64,000 bases of DNA from Pseudovibrio exalbescens DSM 16456 (lineage in GTDB: Bacteria > Pseudomonadota > Alphaproteobacteria > Rhizobiales > Stappiaceae): NCBI RefSeq assembly GCF_000422785.1, contig NZ_AUGS01000015.1, positions 1 to 64,000 of the forward strand, given 5' to 3'. The notes beneath the pieces were generated by a model. That model worked only from the letters and a program-made list of their open reading frames with translations, made no database searches and was not told where the DNA came from. The number at the start of each line of letters is the position of its first letter. Positions within the stretch are counted from its first letter, which is position 1. Below, one piece after another: positions 8,984 to 17,792 of this stretch. Both the position numbers and the translations under genes were made by a program.

Positions 8984-9009
8984 GAAAAATAGGTGGCCTC
9001 AATCCACCT
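8984..9009 (-). terminator. Terminator-like hairpin in the kynU leader (possible attenuator)
   Basis: On the minus strand AGGTGG-ATTGAGG-CCACCT is followed at once by ATTTTTC, the form of an intrinsic terminator, 136 nt before the preferred kynU start. A terminator facing a gene it precedes suggests attenuation or the end of a short leader RNA. The remaining intergenic stretch 8849-9198 (350 nt) is AT-rich and probably holds divergent promoters for kynU and the Nudix gene; I see no further gene in it. Confidence 0.4.
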
Positions 9010-9198
9010 GCCGTTTTTGGAATTTGTCGCCTCAGAAACCTTGTGGACAGCCTGTACGCTGCGGAAATTTTTGGTTTTTTGATATATTTCCGTGTTTTAC
9101 CGCACTTGAGAAAAATAGTATTTGGCCAGATATCTAGACAAATATTATTCACTAATAACCCAGACGCCGGGAAACGGGTCTGATGAGGAATACAAGGG

Positions 9199-9657
9199 AT
9201 GAGCAAACCCATCGCCCATTCAAAACGCCCATTTTTCGAAGAAGGGGAACAGTGCGCCGCGCTGCCTTTCCGCATGGGCAAGAAGGGGCGGCCTGAGATC
9301 ATGCTTATCACCTCGCGGGAAACAAAACGCTGGATCATTCCCAAAGGCTGGCCCATGAAGGGTAAGTCGGACCCTGAAGCGGCGGAGCAGGAAGCTTTTG
9401 AAGAAGCTGGCATCAAGGGCAAGATCGGCACCAGAAAAATCGGCAGCTACCACTACCTGAAACTGCGCAGTGACCGAGATCCAGTTCTGTGCGAGGTGAG
9501 CGTTTTTCCTTTGAAGGTAAAAGGCGAAGTCAAGAAGTGGCCCGAAAAAGACGAGAGATGCCGTCAGTGGTTTTCGTTTACCGAGGCCGTAGATCTGGTT
9601 GACGAGGACGGTTTGAAAGAGCTGCTATTGGAATGGGAAGACATCCTGACCAGTTGA
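9199..9657 (+). CDS. Nudix hydrolase (DIPP/MutT-like)
   Basis: Nudix enzymes hydrolyse nucleoside or inositol diphosphates linked to another group. The 152 residues carry ETKRWIIPKGWPMKGK and a Nudix box GWPMKGKSDPEAAEQEAFEE (about 55-74) followed by AGI. The metal-binding core E-x2-E-E is intact, but the box departs from G-x5-E-x7-R-E at two positions: Lys replaces the first Glu, and Gln replaces the Arg. The phrase RWIIPKGWP and the short length resemble the diphosphoinositol-polyphosphate group. The start ATG 9199 has AAGGG upstream. Substrate unknown. Confidence 0.88.
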   Translation: MSKPIAHSKRPFFEEGEQCAALPFRMGKKGRPEIMLITSRETKRWIIPKGWPMKGKSDPEAAEQEAFEEAGIKGKIGTRKIGSYHYLKLRSDRDPVLCEVSVFPLKVKGEVKKWPEKDERCRQWFSFTEAVDLVDEDGLKELLLEWEDILTS

Positions 9658-9666
9658 CCCTTGGCG

Positions 9667-11028
9667 TCAACCTTGGTTTGCGGCGTCCTGACCAAGCCAC
9701 TCATGTAATTTTTGCATAATGCTTCCCTTTGCAACTGGTTTGGCCAAATAGTCATCCATACCTGCCGCAATGCATTTGCGGCGATGTTCCTCTGTGGCAT
9801 TTGCTGTCAAAGCGATGATGTGGCAAGGCGCGCGCTTTTCATCCCGCTCTATGTCACGAATCAAACGCGTGGCCTCATATCCATCCATTTCCGGCATGGA
9901 TACGTCCATGAAGATCAAGTCTGGCTGGTAGTGGCGAAACACCTCAACGGCGGATTTGCCATCGCCAGCCAGCACCACGTCCACTGGCTCCGTGTCGAGG
10001 TAGGCTTTCATCACCAGTTGATTTGTCGGTGTATCTTCAACCAATAGCACACGCGCGCCCTCTGGAATGGTCAGCTTCTCTTTATTTCGACTGGCAGCCG
10101 TCTGTGGCTCATGTTCGATCACGGTTCGGCGTTGGTCATCAGGCACCAATGGCAATTCAACGGAAAAGGTGGTCCCTTCTCCGAGGGCAGAGACAACACT
10201 AATCTCCCCGTCCAGCAAATCGACAAGGGAGTTGGTGATGGCCAGACCCAGCCCCGTGCCAGCGTATCGACGCACAGACCCTGTCTCCACTTGCCGGAAC
10301 TTTTCAAATATCAACGGCAATTGGTCTTCCGACAGACCAATCCCAGTGTCCGAGACTTGTATCCGGATGCCACGCAGCAGCACTTCAGTTGTGTCATCCA
10401 CGGTTACTGTAACGCGACCTTCCTCGGTAAACTTGACGGCGTTGCTGACAAGGTTGGAGAAGATCTGCCGGATCAAGGCGGGATCTGAAATATAGCGTGT
10501 GGGGAGCGTCTCTGGATATATCAAGTCCAGCTCAAGGCACTTGGTAGCCGCGCGATGGTAGTTGATGTTGAACACCGATTGCAGCAACGCCTTTAGATCG
10601 AAATAGTCCACATGAACGGTCATCTGACCCGCCTCGATCTTCGAGAAATCAAGGATGTCGTTGATGATCTCCAACAGTGCGCCGGAGGAATCCTGAATCA
10701 TTTGAGCAAACTGGTGTTGGCGCGTGTCCAGATGGGTTTCGAGCAATAACTGACTGATACCAATGATGCCGTTCAGCGGGGTTCGGATTTCATGGCTCAT
10801 GTTAGCCAGAAATTCAGACTTTGCACGACTGGCGCTTTCAGCGAGGCGGGTCGCCTCCCGCAGTTCTTCCGTGCGTTTGAGAATGCGCACTTCCAGCTCT
10901 TCCAGAGTGTGCGAAAGCGCCTGATTGGCCATATACAGTTCGCGTGATTTATCCTCCAACAGCCGCTCGGCTTCCTTGCGAGCCTTGCGCTCGCGCTCAA
11001 GTCGGCGCTGGAACCTGTATGCGTCCAT
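9667..11028 (-). CDS. Soluble hybrid histidine kinase with receiver domain, H-NOX partner
   Basis: The 453-residue protein begins [18 protein letters not shown] with a coiled coil (about 5-65). A HisKA domain follows with the phospho-acceptor His79 in [12 protein letters not shown], then a HATPase domain ([28 protein letters not shown]), then a C-terminal receiver ([13 protein letters not shown], acceptor Asp in [12 protein letters not shown], Lys in DDYLAKPV). There is no transmembrane helix. I start it at ATG 11028, 5 nt after the H-NOX stop, rather than at 11130 inside that gene. The arrangement is that of H-NOX-associated kinases (HnoK/HahK), whose autophosphorylation is controlled by the NO-bound sensor. 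No separate response regulator is adjacent. Confidence 0.9.
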   Translation of the reverse strand: MDAYRFQRRLERERKARKEAERLLEDKSRELYMANQALSHTLEELEVRILKRTEELREATRLAESASRAKSEFLANMSHEIRTPLNGIIGISQLLLETHLDTRQHQFAQMIQDSSGALLEIINDILDFSKIEAGQMTVHVDYFDLKALLQSVFNINYHRAATKCLELDLIYPETLPTRYISDPALIRQIFSNLVSNAVKFTEEGRVTVTVDDTTEVLLRGIRIQVSDTGIGLSEDQLPLIFEKFRQVETGSVRRYAGTGLGLAITNSLVDLLDGEISVVSALGEGTTFSVELPLVPDDQRRTVIEHEPQTAASRNKEKLTIPEGARVLLVEDTPTNQLVMKAYLDTEPVDVVLAGDGKSAVEVFRHYQPDLIFMDVSMPEMDGYEATRLIRDIERDEKRAPCHIIALTANATEEHRRKCIAAGMDDYLAKPVAKGSIMQKLHEWLGQDAANQG

Positions 11029-11033
11029 GAAAA

Positions 11034-11585
11034 TCAGATCCGTCTGAGCGTAAAAGTTGCCGAACTGCCGTGCCGATCCTTTGGTTGAAACAGGTCTACT
11101 TCCACCTTTTGGCCGAAGTGATCTATGCACCCAAGGATGAGACCATGTGCAAGGCTGGCAAACGGTCGTTTGGACTCGTAGTGCATAATGAGTGTGCGCT
11201 CATCCGGAGCCGAACAGTTGAAACGCGGCAACTCGGCATGCGGATACAACTTTCGCACTTCACGGTGAATGTAGTTTTCGATGGAGGCAAGAAACGCGAA
11301 TGTATCGTCTGCATCCGTGAAAAACTCAGGATAAAGCACTGTAAAGCGACCAAACAGATACTGCCCGAACCGCTGGACAAGCTCATCAGCAGGTACTCCG
11401 GTTTGCTGGCTGAGCTGCGCTATCAGCGTGAGGATCTCGCTGTGATGGTACTCACCAACCGCTGTGTACGCGCCTCCACTGGGCAGGGCATCTTCCACCG
11501 CTTCGAAAACCTGGTCTGCAACATCAGGTGAGAACTCCTCCTCCACCATCTCGATGAATTCGGCAAAGACCACTCCGAGCATCAT
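11034..11585 (-). CDS. hnoX: H-NOX heme nitric-oxide sensor protein
   Basis: H-NOX proteins bind heme and sense NO (or O2). The 183 residues contain all the landmarks: N-terminal [48 protein letters not shown], the proximal heme ligand His107 in [20 protein letters not shown], and the heme-propionate motif Y-x-S-x-R as Tyr136-Ser138-Arg140 (HYESKRP). The length is typical of bacterial stand-alone H-NOX. The distal Tyr of O2-binding clostridial proteins is not evident, so an NO-selective sensor is likely (inference). The kinase follows after 5 nt. The next gene upstream (mog) is divergent, so the pair has its own promoter. Confidence 0.94.
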   Translation of the reverse strand: MMLGVVFAEFIEMVEEEFSPDVADQVFEAVEDALPSGGAYTAVGEYHHSEILTLIAQLSQQTGVPADELVQRFGQYLFGRFTVLYPEFFTDADDTFAFLASIENYIHREVRKLYPHAELPRFNCSAPDERTLIMHYESKRPFASLAHGLILGCIDHFGQKVEVDLFQPKDRHGSSATFTLRRI

Positions 11586-11857
11586 CCGCCTCTCTCGTTT
11601 TTATTGGTTGGGCGTTGCTTCTGGCATGACCTTAGGGAAGGAAAGAGAAAATCCCCTTAACGAACAGCGTGTTTTTTAAATGAATGAAGGCAAACACAAT
11701 TCTTGCACCCGTTTGGACGCCCCGAGGATTTTCAGAGGAATCAACAGATTATCACTGGCGCTCCCTGTCACGCCTGCCTAGGTTTGAGAACACTGCTCAA
11801 CACCCAAGTCAACTGCATGGAAGTGCAAGGCGAAAAGCGAACCAAACGGAGGATGGA

Positions 11858-12382
11858 GTGAAGATTGCAGCCGTAACCATTTCAGACCGGGCCACCTCTG
11901 GAGAATATGAGGACAAGAGCGGCCCAGCCATTCTGGACTACATGAAAGCCGCCGTGACAGTGCCTTGGGAGCCAATCGCCCGCGTCATTCCCGATGGGAT
12001 TGAAAGTGTGCGTGACTGCCTGACAGAGTTGTGCGATGAGGTCGGTGCGGACTTGATCCTTACCACGGGCGGCACTGGTCCGGCCCCGCGCGACCTCACA
12101 CCTGAAGCCATGGCACTGGTCATGGAGCGCGAACTGGCTGGCTTTGGCGAGTTGATGCGGCGTGTAAGCCTTGAGGAAGTCCCCACAGCGATTCTGTCAC
12201 GGCAAACCGCCGGAATTCGCGGCAAGAGCCTCATCATTAATTTACCGGGCAAACCTTCAGCAATCAAAACCTGTCTTGATGCCGTGTTCCCTGCCGTACC
12301 CTATTGTCTTGATCTCATTGGCGCCGGACGGATCGAAACGAACCCGGATGTTATTGACGTCTTTCGACCGAAAGCGAAATAA
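11858..12382 (+). CDS. mog: Molybdopterin adenylyltransferase, MogA/MoaB family
   Basis: MogA adenylates molybdopterin before molybdenum insertion. The family core begins VKIAAVTISDRATSGEYEDK and contains TTGGTGPAPRDLTPEA (the MPT-binding GGTG motif), SRQTAGIRGKSLIINLPGKP and the C-terminal domain. GTG 11858 with CGGAGG 5 nt upstream is the start; the 58 extra codons of the longest frame (from 11684) do not resemble the family. Length 174 residues fits. The region 11586-11857 is intergenic. The gene is convergent with the nitroreductase gene, only 2 nt apart. Confidence 0.9.
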   Translation: MKIAAVTISDRATSGEYEDKSGPAILDYMKAAVTVPWEPIARVIPDGIESVRDCLTELCDEVGADLILTTGGTGPAPRDLTPEAMALVMERELAGFGELMRRVSLEEVPTAILSRQTAGIRGKSLIINLPGKPSAIKTCLDAVFPAVPYCLDLIGAGRIETNPDVIDVFRPKAK

Positions 12383-12384
12383 CC

Positions 12385-12981
12385 TCAGAAAAAAGACAGC
12401 GCACCCTGAGGTGCGTCCAGCTCTCGCGCTGGTTTGGGATTGTCACTCATTCCAAGTGAGATGAAGCAGAGAAACCTCTCATGAGGCCCCAGTTCAAGGC
12501 CGTTGCGGAAAATATCGGAGCGCGCGGCCCGGCCTGTGGTTATGCGACTTGAAAACCCCAATGCGGTTGCGGTCAGGAGCATGTTTTGCAACGCCGCACC
12601 TGCGGCGATCAATTGCTCATCCTGCGGAATACCGGTTTCCAGATCGTCCTTGACAGCACCAATCATGATAAGAAGTGTTGGACCTCGGAAGGCCTTCTCA
12701 CGGACACGAGCAATCCGATCCGGCGTGACGTCCGGATTGTTTTGGTGCTCGACCGCTTCGAACAGCTCCGCCAGGCGCTGGCGGCCTTTCGGCGTTACCT
12801 CGATGAATCTGAAGGGCTTGAGGCCTCCATGATCAGGCGCCGTGCTTGCGGCACATATCAACTGGTGCACTTGATCGGGCGAGAGCCCCGGCGGCCTCAT
12901 GGATTTAAGCGATGCCGAGCGACGTCGCGCCATGCAGTTCATGAGATTCAAAAAGAGATCGCTTGGGTTTTTTGCTGTCAT
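12385..12981 (-). CDS. Nitroreductase family protein, YdjA-like
   Basis: These are FMN-dependent NAD(P)H oxidoreductases of small reach. The sequence has ARRRSASLKSMRPPGLSPDQ and AASTAPDHGGLKPFRFIEV, the FMN-binding start of the YdjA subgroup, then IGAVKDD..PQDEQLIAAGA and LGFSSRITTGRAARSDIF. I start at ATG 12981, giving 198 residues; the longest frame begins 20 codons earlier, near the tRNA, and looks extraneous. The physiological substrate of this subgroup is not known. Confidence 0.85.
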   Translation of the reverse strand: MTAKNPSDLFLNLMNCMARRRSASLKSMRPPGLSPDQVHQLICAASTAPDHGGLKPFRFIEVTPKGRQRLAELFEAVEHQNNPDVTPDRIARVREKAFRGPTLLIMIGAVKDDLETGIPQDEQLIAAGAALQNMLLTATALGFSSRITTGRAARSDIFRNGLELGPHERFLCFISLGMSDNPKPARELDAPQGALSFF

Positions 12982-13059
12982 GCCAGCACTTTGCCACGCA
13001 ATAGGGCAGCCATAAACGCTACATGCAAGCTTTTTAACCAATTTTGATTTTTGGGGAAG

Positions 13060-13136
13060 TGGCGCACCGGGGAGGATTCGAACCCCCGACCCCCAGATTC
13101 GTAGTCTGGTGCTCTATCCAGCTGAGCTACCGGTGC
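13060..13136 (-). tRNA. tRNA-Arg (anticodon ACG), copy 1
   Basis: The 77-nt gene folds as a full cloverleaf: acceptor GCACCGG paired with CCGGTGC, D arm GCTCAGCTGGATAGAGC, anticodon arm CCAGA-CTACGAA-TCTGG with ACG at 34-36, T arm with GGTTCGAATCC, discriminator G and an encoded CCA. ACG (A34 modified to inosine) reads CGU, CGC and CGA. It is identical to the copy at 13217-13293. Confidence 0.97.
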
Positions 13137-13216
13137 ATATAACAATGTGTTGCGCCCGACCTTAATGGCTATGCGACGCTTCAACAAGACAACTTGAGAA
13201 AGAAGACTTGAAGAAA

Positions 13217-13293
13217 TGGCGCACCGGGGAGGATTCGAACCCCCGACCCCCAGATTCGTAGTCTGGTGCTCTATCCAGCTGAGCTACCGGTGC
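13217..13293 (-). tRNA. tRNA-Arg (anticodon ACG), copy 2
   Basis: Base-for-base identical to the copy 80 nt downstream, including the encoded CCA. This copy is transcribed first. The two were probably produced by a tandem duplication, because the spacer lacks other tRNA genes and the duplicated part ends at the mature RNA boundaries. Confidence 0.97.
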
Positions 13294-13323
13294 AGGCCGT
13301 GTGTTCCGTGCGGAACGGGGCTC

Positions 13324-13352
13324 TATCTATCCCCGATACCGACGGTTGGCAA
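13324..13352 (-). promoter_or_regulatory. Sigma70-type promoter for the tRNA-Arg pair
   Basis: On the minus strand TTGCCA and TAGATA are separated by 17 nt, about 30 nt before the first tRNA. The spacer between the tRNAs has a weaker TTGTTG-N17-TAAGGT that could serve the second copy alone. Confidence 0.5.
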
Positions 13353-13494
13353 GCGCTTTTGTATCTTTTTTTTGTCACTCCACTCGTTTTGGGGAAAAAC
13401 GACTATCGGAGCTGGCGAACCTGTGGGCATTTGGCGAGCCATCCTCGGACCACGCGGCTTATTGCTTGTTATTTAAGAGGAATCCCGGCCTCGT

Positions 13495-15033
13495 CTACGG
13501 CTCTTTCCGTAGGCGGCCATTTGCATCCTTGGGAAACAGCCGGGCAATCTTGCTCTTCTGTGTGGGGCGTTGATGGTGTGGCAGCGTGATGACAAAACAG
13601 GCCCCGGGACCGGCCTGGTCGCGCAAGGTGAGTGTGCCTTCATGGGCCTTGACGATTTCCGCGGCGATCGCGAGCCCCAAACCGGTTCCGCCTGATTTTC
13701 CGGCGGTGTGGAATGCCCGAAACAGGTTCTCACGCAGGTGATCAGGCACTCCCGGCCCCGTATCACACACAATGATTTCGACCGTATTGCCTTTTTCCTC
13801 TGCCGCGATCGATATGCGTTTGATGACAGAGATGTCGACGGTCTTGTCTTCTTGCATGGCCTGCAAGGCATTGCGACACAGGTTCATGATCACGCGGAAA
13901 ATCTGCTCAGGGTCGGCGTCAATTTCGAAGTCCTGCGAGATCGCACTTTCAAAGCGAATATCAGAGTTGGTGCCGATCCCCAACACATCCTCCACATCCG
14001 AGATGATATCCGCCAGACGAATTACCCGAATGTTGGGGGCTGCTTCCTGAGCCTTGCCATAGGACATAACCGCTTTGGTATAGCCCGTTGCTCGGTCCAG
14101 AGTGGCCAAAAGCTTGGGCGCGATACGTTGTACCGTTGGGTCCGGCAAGCCCTCCAGGCGCTCGATGAACAGCTGTGCTGAGGAGAGAATGTTGCGCAAG
14201 TCATGGTTGATCTTTGAAACCGCAAGGCCAAGATCTGCAAGTTTTCGTTGCTGCTTGAGGGCCTGATTGAGCTTGGTTTCCATCTCGGCCAATTGACGCT
14301 CGGCTTCGCCCAGTTCGTCTGCTCTCCCACTTGGCTGGATGATCGCAACCTTGTCCTCGGGTTCACGCGCAAATCGCGCCATTGATGCGGTCAGGCGCTG
14401 CATGGGCCGAAGGAATAGCCAGCGCAGCGATGAATACACCAAAGTTGCGGTAATAATGGAAATAACCAGCGATAGCTGTAGAATGTTGAGCGAATAGGCC
14501 AACAGATCTCGTCGCATGTTGGCGATCGGAATGACCATATCCACCTGCCCGCCGCCCATTCGCACATCACCAATTACACGAAGATTGCCGGTTTTCACGC
14601 CAATCAACGTCTGAAAGCTGCAGGCGATGGCGGACCACGGCGTCTCATTCTCCATGACAATCGTGTCTGCAATGCCTTCCGGAGGCTCGTTCATGGCGAT
14701 CAGTCGTCGCATACCCTCGTGATTGAGGGAGATCGCCACAGCGCCTGTGGCATCAAGCAGTTCTTGCTGCACCCCGGCAGAGACCGAACCGGCATCCTCA
14801 ATCAATGCACCTGCAACGCCAGCAACCGCCAGTTTATCCTGCAGCCACGTATTGCGAAAGTTGGCAATGGACGGAACAAAGATCAGCACTTCGCTGAGCA
14901 TCACAAACAAAATGGTCAGCACCAGCAGCTTGCTGGACAACCCAAAGCCCATGCGCCGTCCAGATGGACGTTGCACAGTTTGGTGCGCCTGCTTGTCTGC
15001 TTCGATGCGATGCCGGTCCTGCACGGTTCCCAC
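13495..15033 (-). CDS. Membrane sensor histidine kinase with HAMP domain
   Basis: The 512-residue kinase has a first transmembrane helix (about 32-52, KLLVLTILFVMLSEVLIF), a periplasmic sensor loop of about 140 residues, a second helix (about 187-207) followed by a HAMP domain, a His-box KINHDLRNILSSAQLFIERL with His-Asp-Leu-Arg-Asn in place of the common His-Glu-x-x-x-Pro, and a HATPase domain ([30 protein letters not shown]). No response regulator is adjacent. It lies 71 nt after the flavoprotein gene on the same strand, so it is probably part of a TVP38-flavoprotein-kinase transcription unit. The signal sensed is unknown. Confidence 0.9.
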   Translation of the reverse strand: MGTVQDRHRIEADKQAHQTVQRPSGRRMGFGLSSKLLVLTILFVMLSEVLIFVPSIANFRNTWLQDKLAVAGVAGALIEDAGSVSAGVQQELLDATGAVAISLNHEGMRRLIAMNEPPEGIADTIVMENETPWSAIACSFQTLIGVKTGNLRVIGDVRMGGGQVDMVIPIANMRRDLLAYSLNILQLSLVISIITATLVYSSLRWLFLRPMQRLTASMARFAREPEDKVAIIQPSGRADELGEAERQLAEMETKLNQALKQQRKLADLGLAVSKINHDLRNILSSAQLFIERLEGLPDPTVQRIAPKLLATLDRATGYTKAVMSYGKAQEAAPNIRVIRLADIISDVEDVLGIGTNSDIRFESAISQDFEIDADPEQIFRVIMNLCRNALQAMQEDKTVDISVIKRISIAAEEKGNTVEIIVCDTGPGVPDHLRENLFRAFHTAGKSGGTGLGLAIAAEIVKAHEGTLTLRDQAGPGACFVITLPHHQRPTQKSKIARLFPKDANGRLRKEP

Positions 15034-15104
15034 TTCATTCTGAGGCTTGGCTTGTCAGTTCTACCAGATAACCGTAACACCGCAACTTGCCAAATCTTTG
15101 ACCT

Positions 15105-16526
15105 TCAACCGAATTTGCGAAGTAAAGCGAGGACCCGGCGGATCCACGGTTTTTCCGCAGCTCCAGCATAGTAGGAAAGCGCAGCCCGCTTGAGAACTTC
15201 AGACAGCGTTGGGTATGGTAACGTCAAATCCAGAAGCGCCTTGATGTGAAGCCGCCGCGATATCATCAGCGCAAGAGGAGCAAGAAGCTCTCCCGCGTGG
15301 GGCCCGACGATATCAGCTCCCACCAACCTGCCGCCTTTGCCGACCAAAAGCTTGACCTTGCCTTCAGCCTGTCCCTCTGTGAGGGCCCTGTCATTGCCGG
15401 AGAACTCTGCGGTCAAGACCTTAAGTTTATTGCCATGAGCCTCGCGTGCCTCAGCCTCTTGCATTCCAATATGCGCAAGCTCCGGGTCCGTGTAGGTAAC
15501 AGCCGGCACGACAAGGCGGTGATGGTTGACGGGCAACCGGAAAAGCAGCGAGCGAACCACCAACGACGCGTGTGCGCCAGCCAAATGGGTGAACTGCTGT
15601 CCGCCGATGACATCACCAATGGCATATACCTTTTTGTTGGAAGTCCTCAGCCTATCATCAACCTTGATGCCGTTGGCATGGGTCGCAATGCCGGCAGCCT
15701 CAAGGCCAAGCCCTTTTGTATTTGCAACTCGTCCTGCCGCGATGAGAATGTGGGAAGCGTCAAGTGTGCGTGTGGCGTCAAGAAAAGCACGCACGCCCCC
15801 ATTCACTTTCTCCAGGCGCTTTACCTTCACGCCCTCCATTATAGCCACCCCTTCTGCACGCAGTTTATCCAGAACCAGAGAGGCAAACTCAGGATCGGCC
15901 GCCCCAAGCGCGCGAGCCGCTTCCACCACCGTGACCTTCGCGCCGAGCCGTCGATGAGCCTGAGCCATTTCCATACCAATCGGTCCACCGCCAACAATCA
16001 ACAAATGCTCCGGAGTTCGCGTCAGCTCAAAGAGCGTTTCATTGGTAAGGTAAGGCAGCGTCTCCAAACCGGGAAGCGGAGGCACAAATGCGGATGATCC
16101 CGTGGCGATAACAAAACGCCGGGCCCGTATTGCTACCTCGCCAGCCTCGACCGTATTCGCATCGACAAAACGTGCTTCAGCCTTGATGACGGTTACACCC
16201 AATCCTTCAAAACGTTCTTCGGAATCGTGTGGCTCAATGGCAGCGATGACACTGCGAAGATGAGCGTTGGCCTTTGAGAAATCGATCGAGGGTTCGTTCG
16301 CCTCAACACCATACTTCTCGGAGGTTCTATGAGCCTGCGCTGCCTTGCCAGCCGCAATCAGAGCTTTCGATGGCACGCATCCATAGTTAAGGCAGTCGCC
16401 GCCCATTTTGCCCTTCTCGATCAGGACAACGTCGACCCCAAATGCCGCGGCAGCAGCTGCGACCGTCAGACCGGCAGACCCTGCTCCAATGACACAAATG
16501 TCCGGGGTGAGAGTGTTTGTTGCCAT
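15105..16526 (-). CDS. Mercuric-reductase/dihydrolipoamide-dehydrogenase-like flavoprotein
   Basis: Pyridine nucleotide-disulfide oxidoreductase, 473 residues. FAD site ICVIGAGSAGLTVAAAAAAF at the N-terminus, redox disulfide in GGDCLNYGCVPSKALI, NAD(P) site LLIVGGGPIGMEMAQAHRRL, second FAD motif KKVYAIGDVIGG, and a C-terminal dimer domain. The catalytic His of lipoamide dehydrogenases (HPT-x-x-E) is Tyr here (PYPTLSEV), so it is not a classical Lpd, and MerA-type C-terminal Cys pairs are also absent. It follows the TVP38 gene by 24 nt; this pairing of a TVP38 protein with such a flavoprotein occurs in many bacteria. The role is likely redox chemistry at or near the membrane; substrate unknown. 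Confidence 0.87.
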   Translation of the reverse strand: MATNTLTPDICVIGAGSAGLTVAAAAAAFGVDVVLIEKGKMGGDCLNYGCVPSKALIAAGKAAQAHRTSEKYGVEANEPSIDFSKANAHLRSVIAAIEPHDSEERFEGLGVTVIKAEARFVDANTVEAGEVAIRARRFVIATGSSAFVPPLPGLETLPYLTNETLFELTRTPEHLLIVGGGPIGMEMAQAHRRLGAKVTVVEAARALGAADPEFASLVLDKLRAEGVAIMEGVKVKRLEKVNGGVRAFLDATRTLDASHILIAAGRVANTKGLGLEAAGIATHANGIKVDDRLRTSNKKVYAIGDVIGGQQFTHLAGAHASLVVRSLLFRLPVNHHRLVVPAVTYTDPELAHIGMQEAEAREAHGNKLKVLTAEFSGNDRALTEGQAEGKVKLLVGKGGRLVGADIVGPHAGELLAPLALMISRRLHIKALLDLTLPYPTLSEVLKRAALSYYAGAAEKPWIRRVLALLRKFG

Positions 16527-16550
16527 GCCTTTTCCTGATGCCGATACAAT

Positions 16551-17384
16551 CTATCGGTTATTATCGCGATTAACATGAGGTTCACCGGCTCCACCCTGCG
16601 CGGCAAGCCTTTGGCGCAAATGATTGGTTAACGCCGGTATCAAAGCCACAATGCCCAATGCAATCAACGCCCAGACAATCTCCGGCGTAATGAGAGCACG
16701 CAACTCGATCTCGCAGGTCCCTGCGGCAGCGCAGCCGGGATTGAGCGCTTCCTGAGCCTCGACAACACTGCCAAGCCCTGCACCAACAAATGTATACGCA
16801 AAGGTTCCGGGCAAGATGCCGATGAAGGTTGCCATCAGATAGGTCGGTAGACTCACATTGAACAAAGCCGGCGCGATATTCACCAACCAAAACGGAAAAA
16901 CGGGCGTGAGACGCAGGAACAAGAGGTAGCTGAAGGCGTTCTGGCGGAACCCGGAGGCCATCTTCCCTATAAAGGGCCCAGCACGTTCCTTCAGCGTTGC
17001 TCCCAAGGAAGATCGTGCGGCAATAAAAAGAACCGTCGCACCAATTGTGGCGCTGACTATCGTCATCATGCCACCGAACAGCCACCCGAACATGAAGCCA
17101 CCGGCAATGGTAATAAGTGAAGCTCCCGGAAACGACACAGCGACAGCAACAATATAAATAGTCATGTAGACAACAGCGATACGTACCGGATGGTTCACCA
17201 CCCAATCTTGCAGTAGCTGTTTGTTCCGAATGATCTCACTAAGAGACAAATGATGATGCCAACCTTGGGACACTCCGAGTATCAAAAGCACCAGGAGCAG
17301 GCCGAGCGGCATCCATCGCAACATACGTCCCTTACGCCCGCCCGCCGCCTTGGCAGCCTTTTCCTTGTCTTTCTGGTTGGACAC
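16551..17384 (-). CDS. TVP38/TMEM64 (SNARE-associated, DedA-like) membrane protein
   Basis: The protein has a basic cytoplasmic N-terminus, then about five to six helices. The family core is YIVAVAVSFPGASLITIAGG-FMFGWLFGG, followed by LLFLRLTPVFPFWLVNIAPA and a GTFAYTFVGAGLGS re-entrant segment. The start is GTG 17384 with AAGGGG just upstream, giving 277 residues; the longest frame (from 17630) has an unlikely 82-residue lead. DedA/TVP38 proteins include lipid scramblase or flippase relatives. A Cys-containing loop (NPGCAAAGTCEIE) between the last helices is unusual and may be a periplasmic redox pair that the flavoprotein downstream could serve (inference). Confidence 0.88.
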   Translation of the reverse strand: MSNQKDKEKAAKAAGGRKGRMLRWMPLGLLLVLLILGVSQGWHHHLSLSEIIRNKQLLQDWVVNHPVRIAVVYMTIYIVAVAVSFPGASLITIAGGFMFGWLFGGMMTIVSATIGATVLFIAARSSLGATLKERAGPFIGKMASGFRQNAFSYLLFLRLTPVFPFWLVNIAPALFNVSLPTYLMATFIGILPGTFAYTFVGAGLGSVVEAQEALNPGCAAAGTCEIELRALITPEIVWALIALGIVALIPALTNHLRQRLAAQGGAGEPHVNRDNNR

Positions 17385-17632
17385 ACTCGCCCCTTTCCGC
17401 TTACACCTTTCGCTTGTGCAGTGCTGCAGGACGACGATTACCCGGCGCAGCGAATCCCCCAGCCTGCCTCTACCATCAGTCCTAGCGTTTTTATCGGGTC
17501 CGGGATAATCACAGGTTCGTGGGCTTTTGTGAAATACGCGAGTCCATGCCCATTCCCGCAATTCCGCCTGCGCCTGCGCAAAGAACAACGCTTGAACTGC
17601 GCCAAAATGCGCATTTTCCGTCCGGCTCAATA

Positions 17633-17661
17633 TTGACTTGACCGGCTCCGGCTAATATAAG
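17633..17661 (+). promoter_or_regulatory. Sigma70-type promoter for rpmH
   Basis: TTGACT and TATAAG are 17 nt apart, about 130 nt before the rpmH start. The stretch 17385-17792 (408 nt) holds this promoter and presumably the divergent promoter for the TVP38 unit; I see no gene in it. Confidence 0.6.
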
Positions 17662-17792
17662 CGCGCTCGACTAGGATGCACATCCCTCGCCGTCACTTGA
17701 CTGATGACCCGGCCTGAAAAGGCTGCATTGAGGGGTGCGCACTAACTGAAAGATTTTTCGGGGCCATAGCCCTGAACACTGGGTAGAAAAAA

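Noticed and set aside
11684-11857. N-terminal extension of the mog frame
   Set aside because: The extra 58 codons do not match MogA, while GTG 11858 has a strong ribosome-binding site and the family N-terminus.
12978-13187. Minus-strand frame containing APVAQLDRAPDYESGGRGFE
   Set aside because: This is the translation of the tRNA-Arg gene itself, a well-known false protein.
13216-13476. Plus-strand frame starting MAHRGGFEPPTPRFVV
   Set aside because: It is the antisense of the second tRNA-Arg gene, another classic false call.
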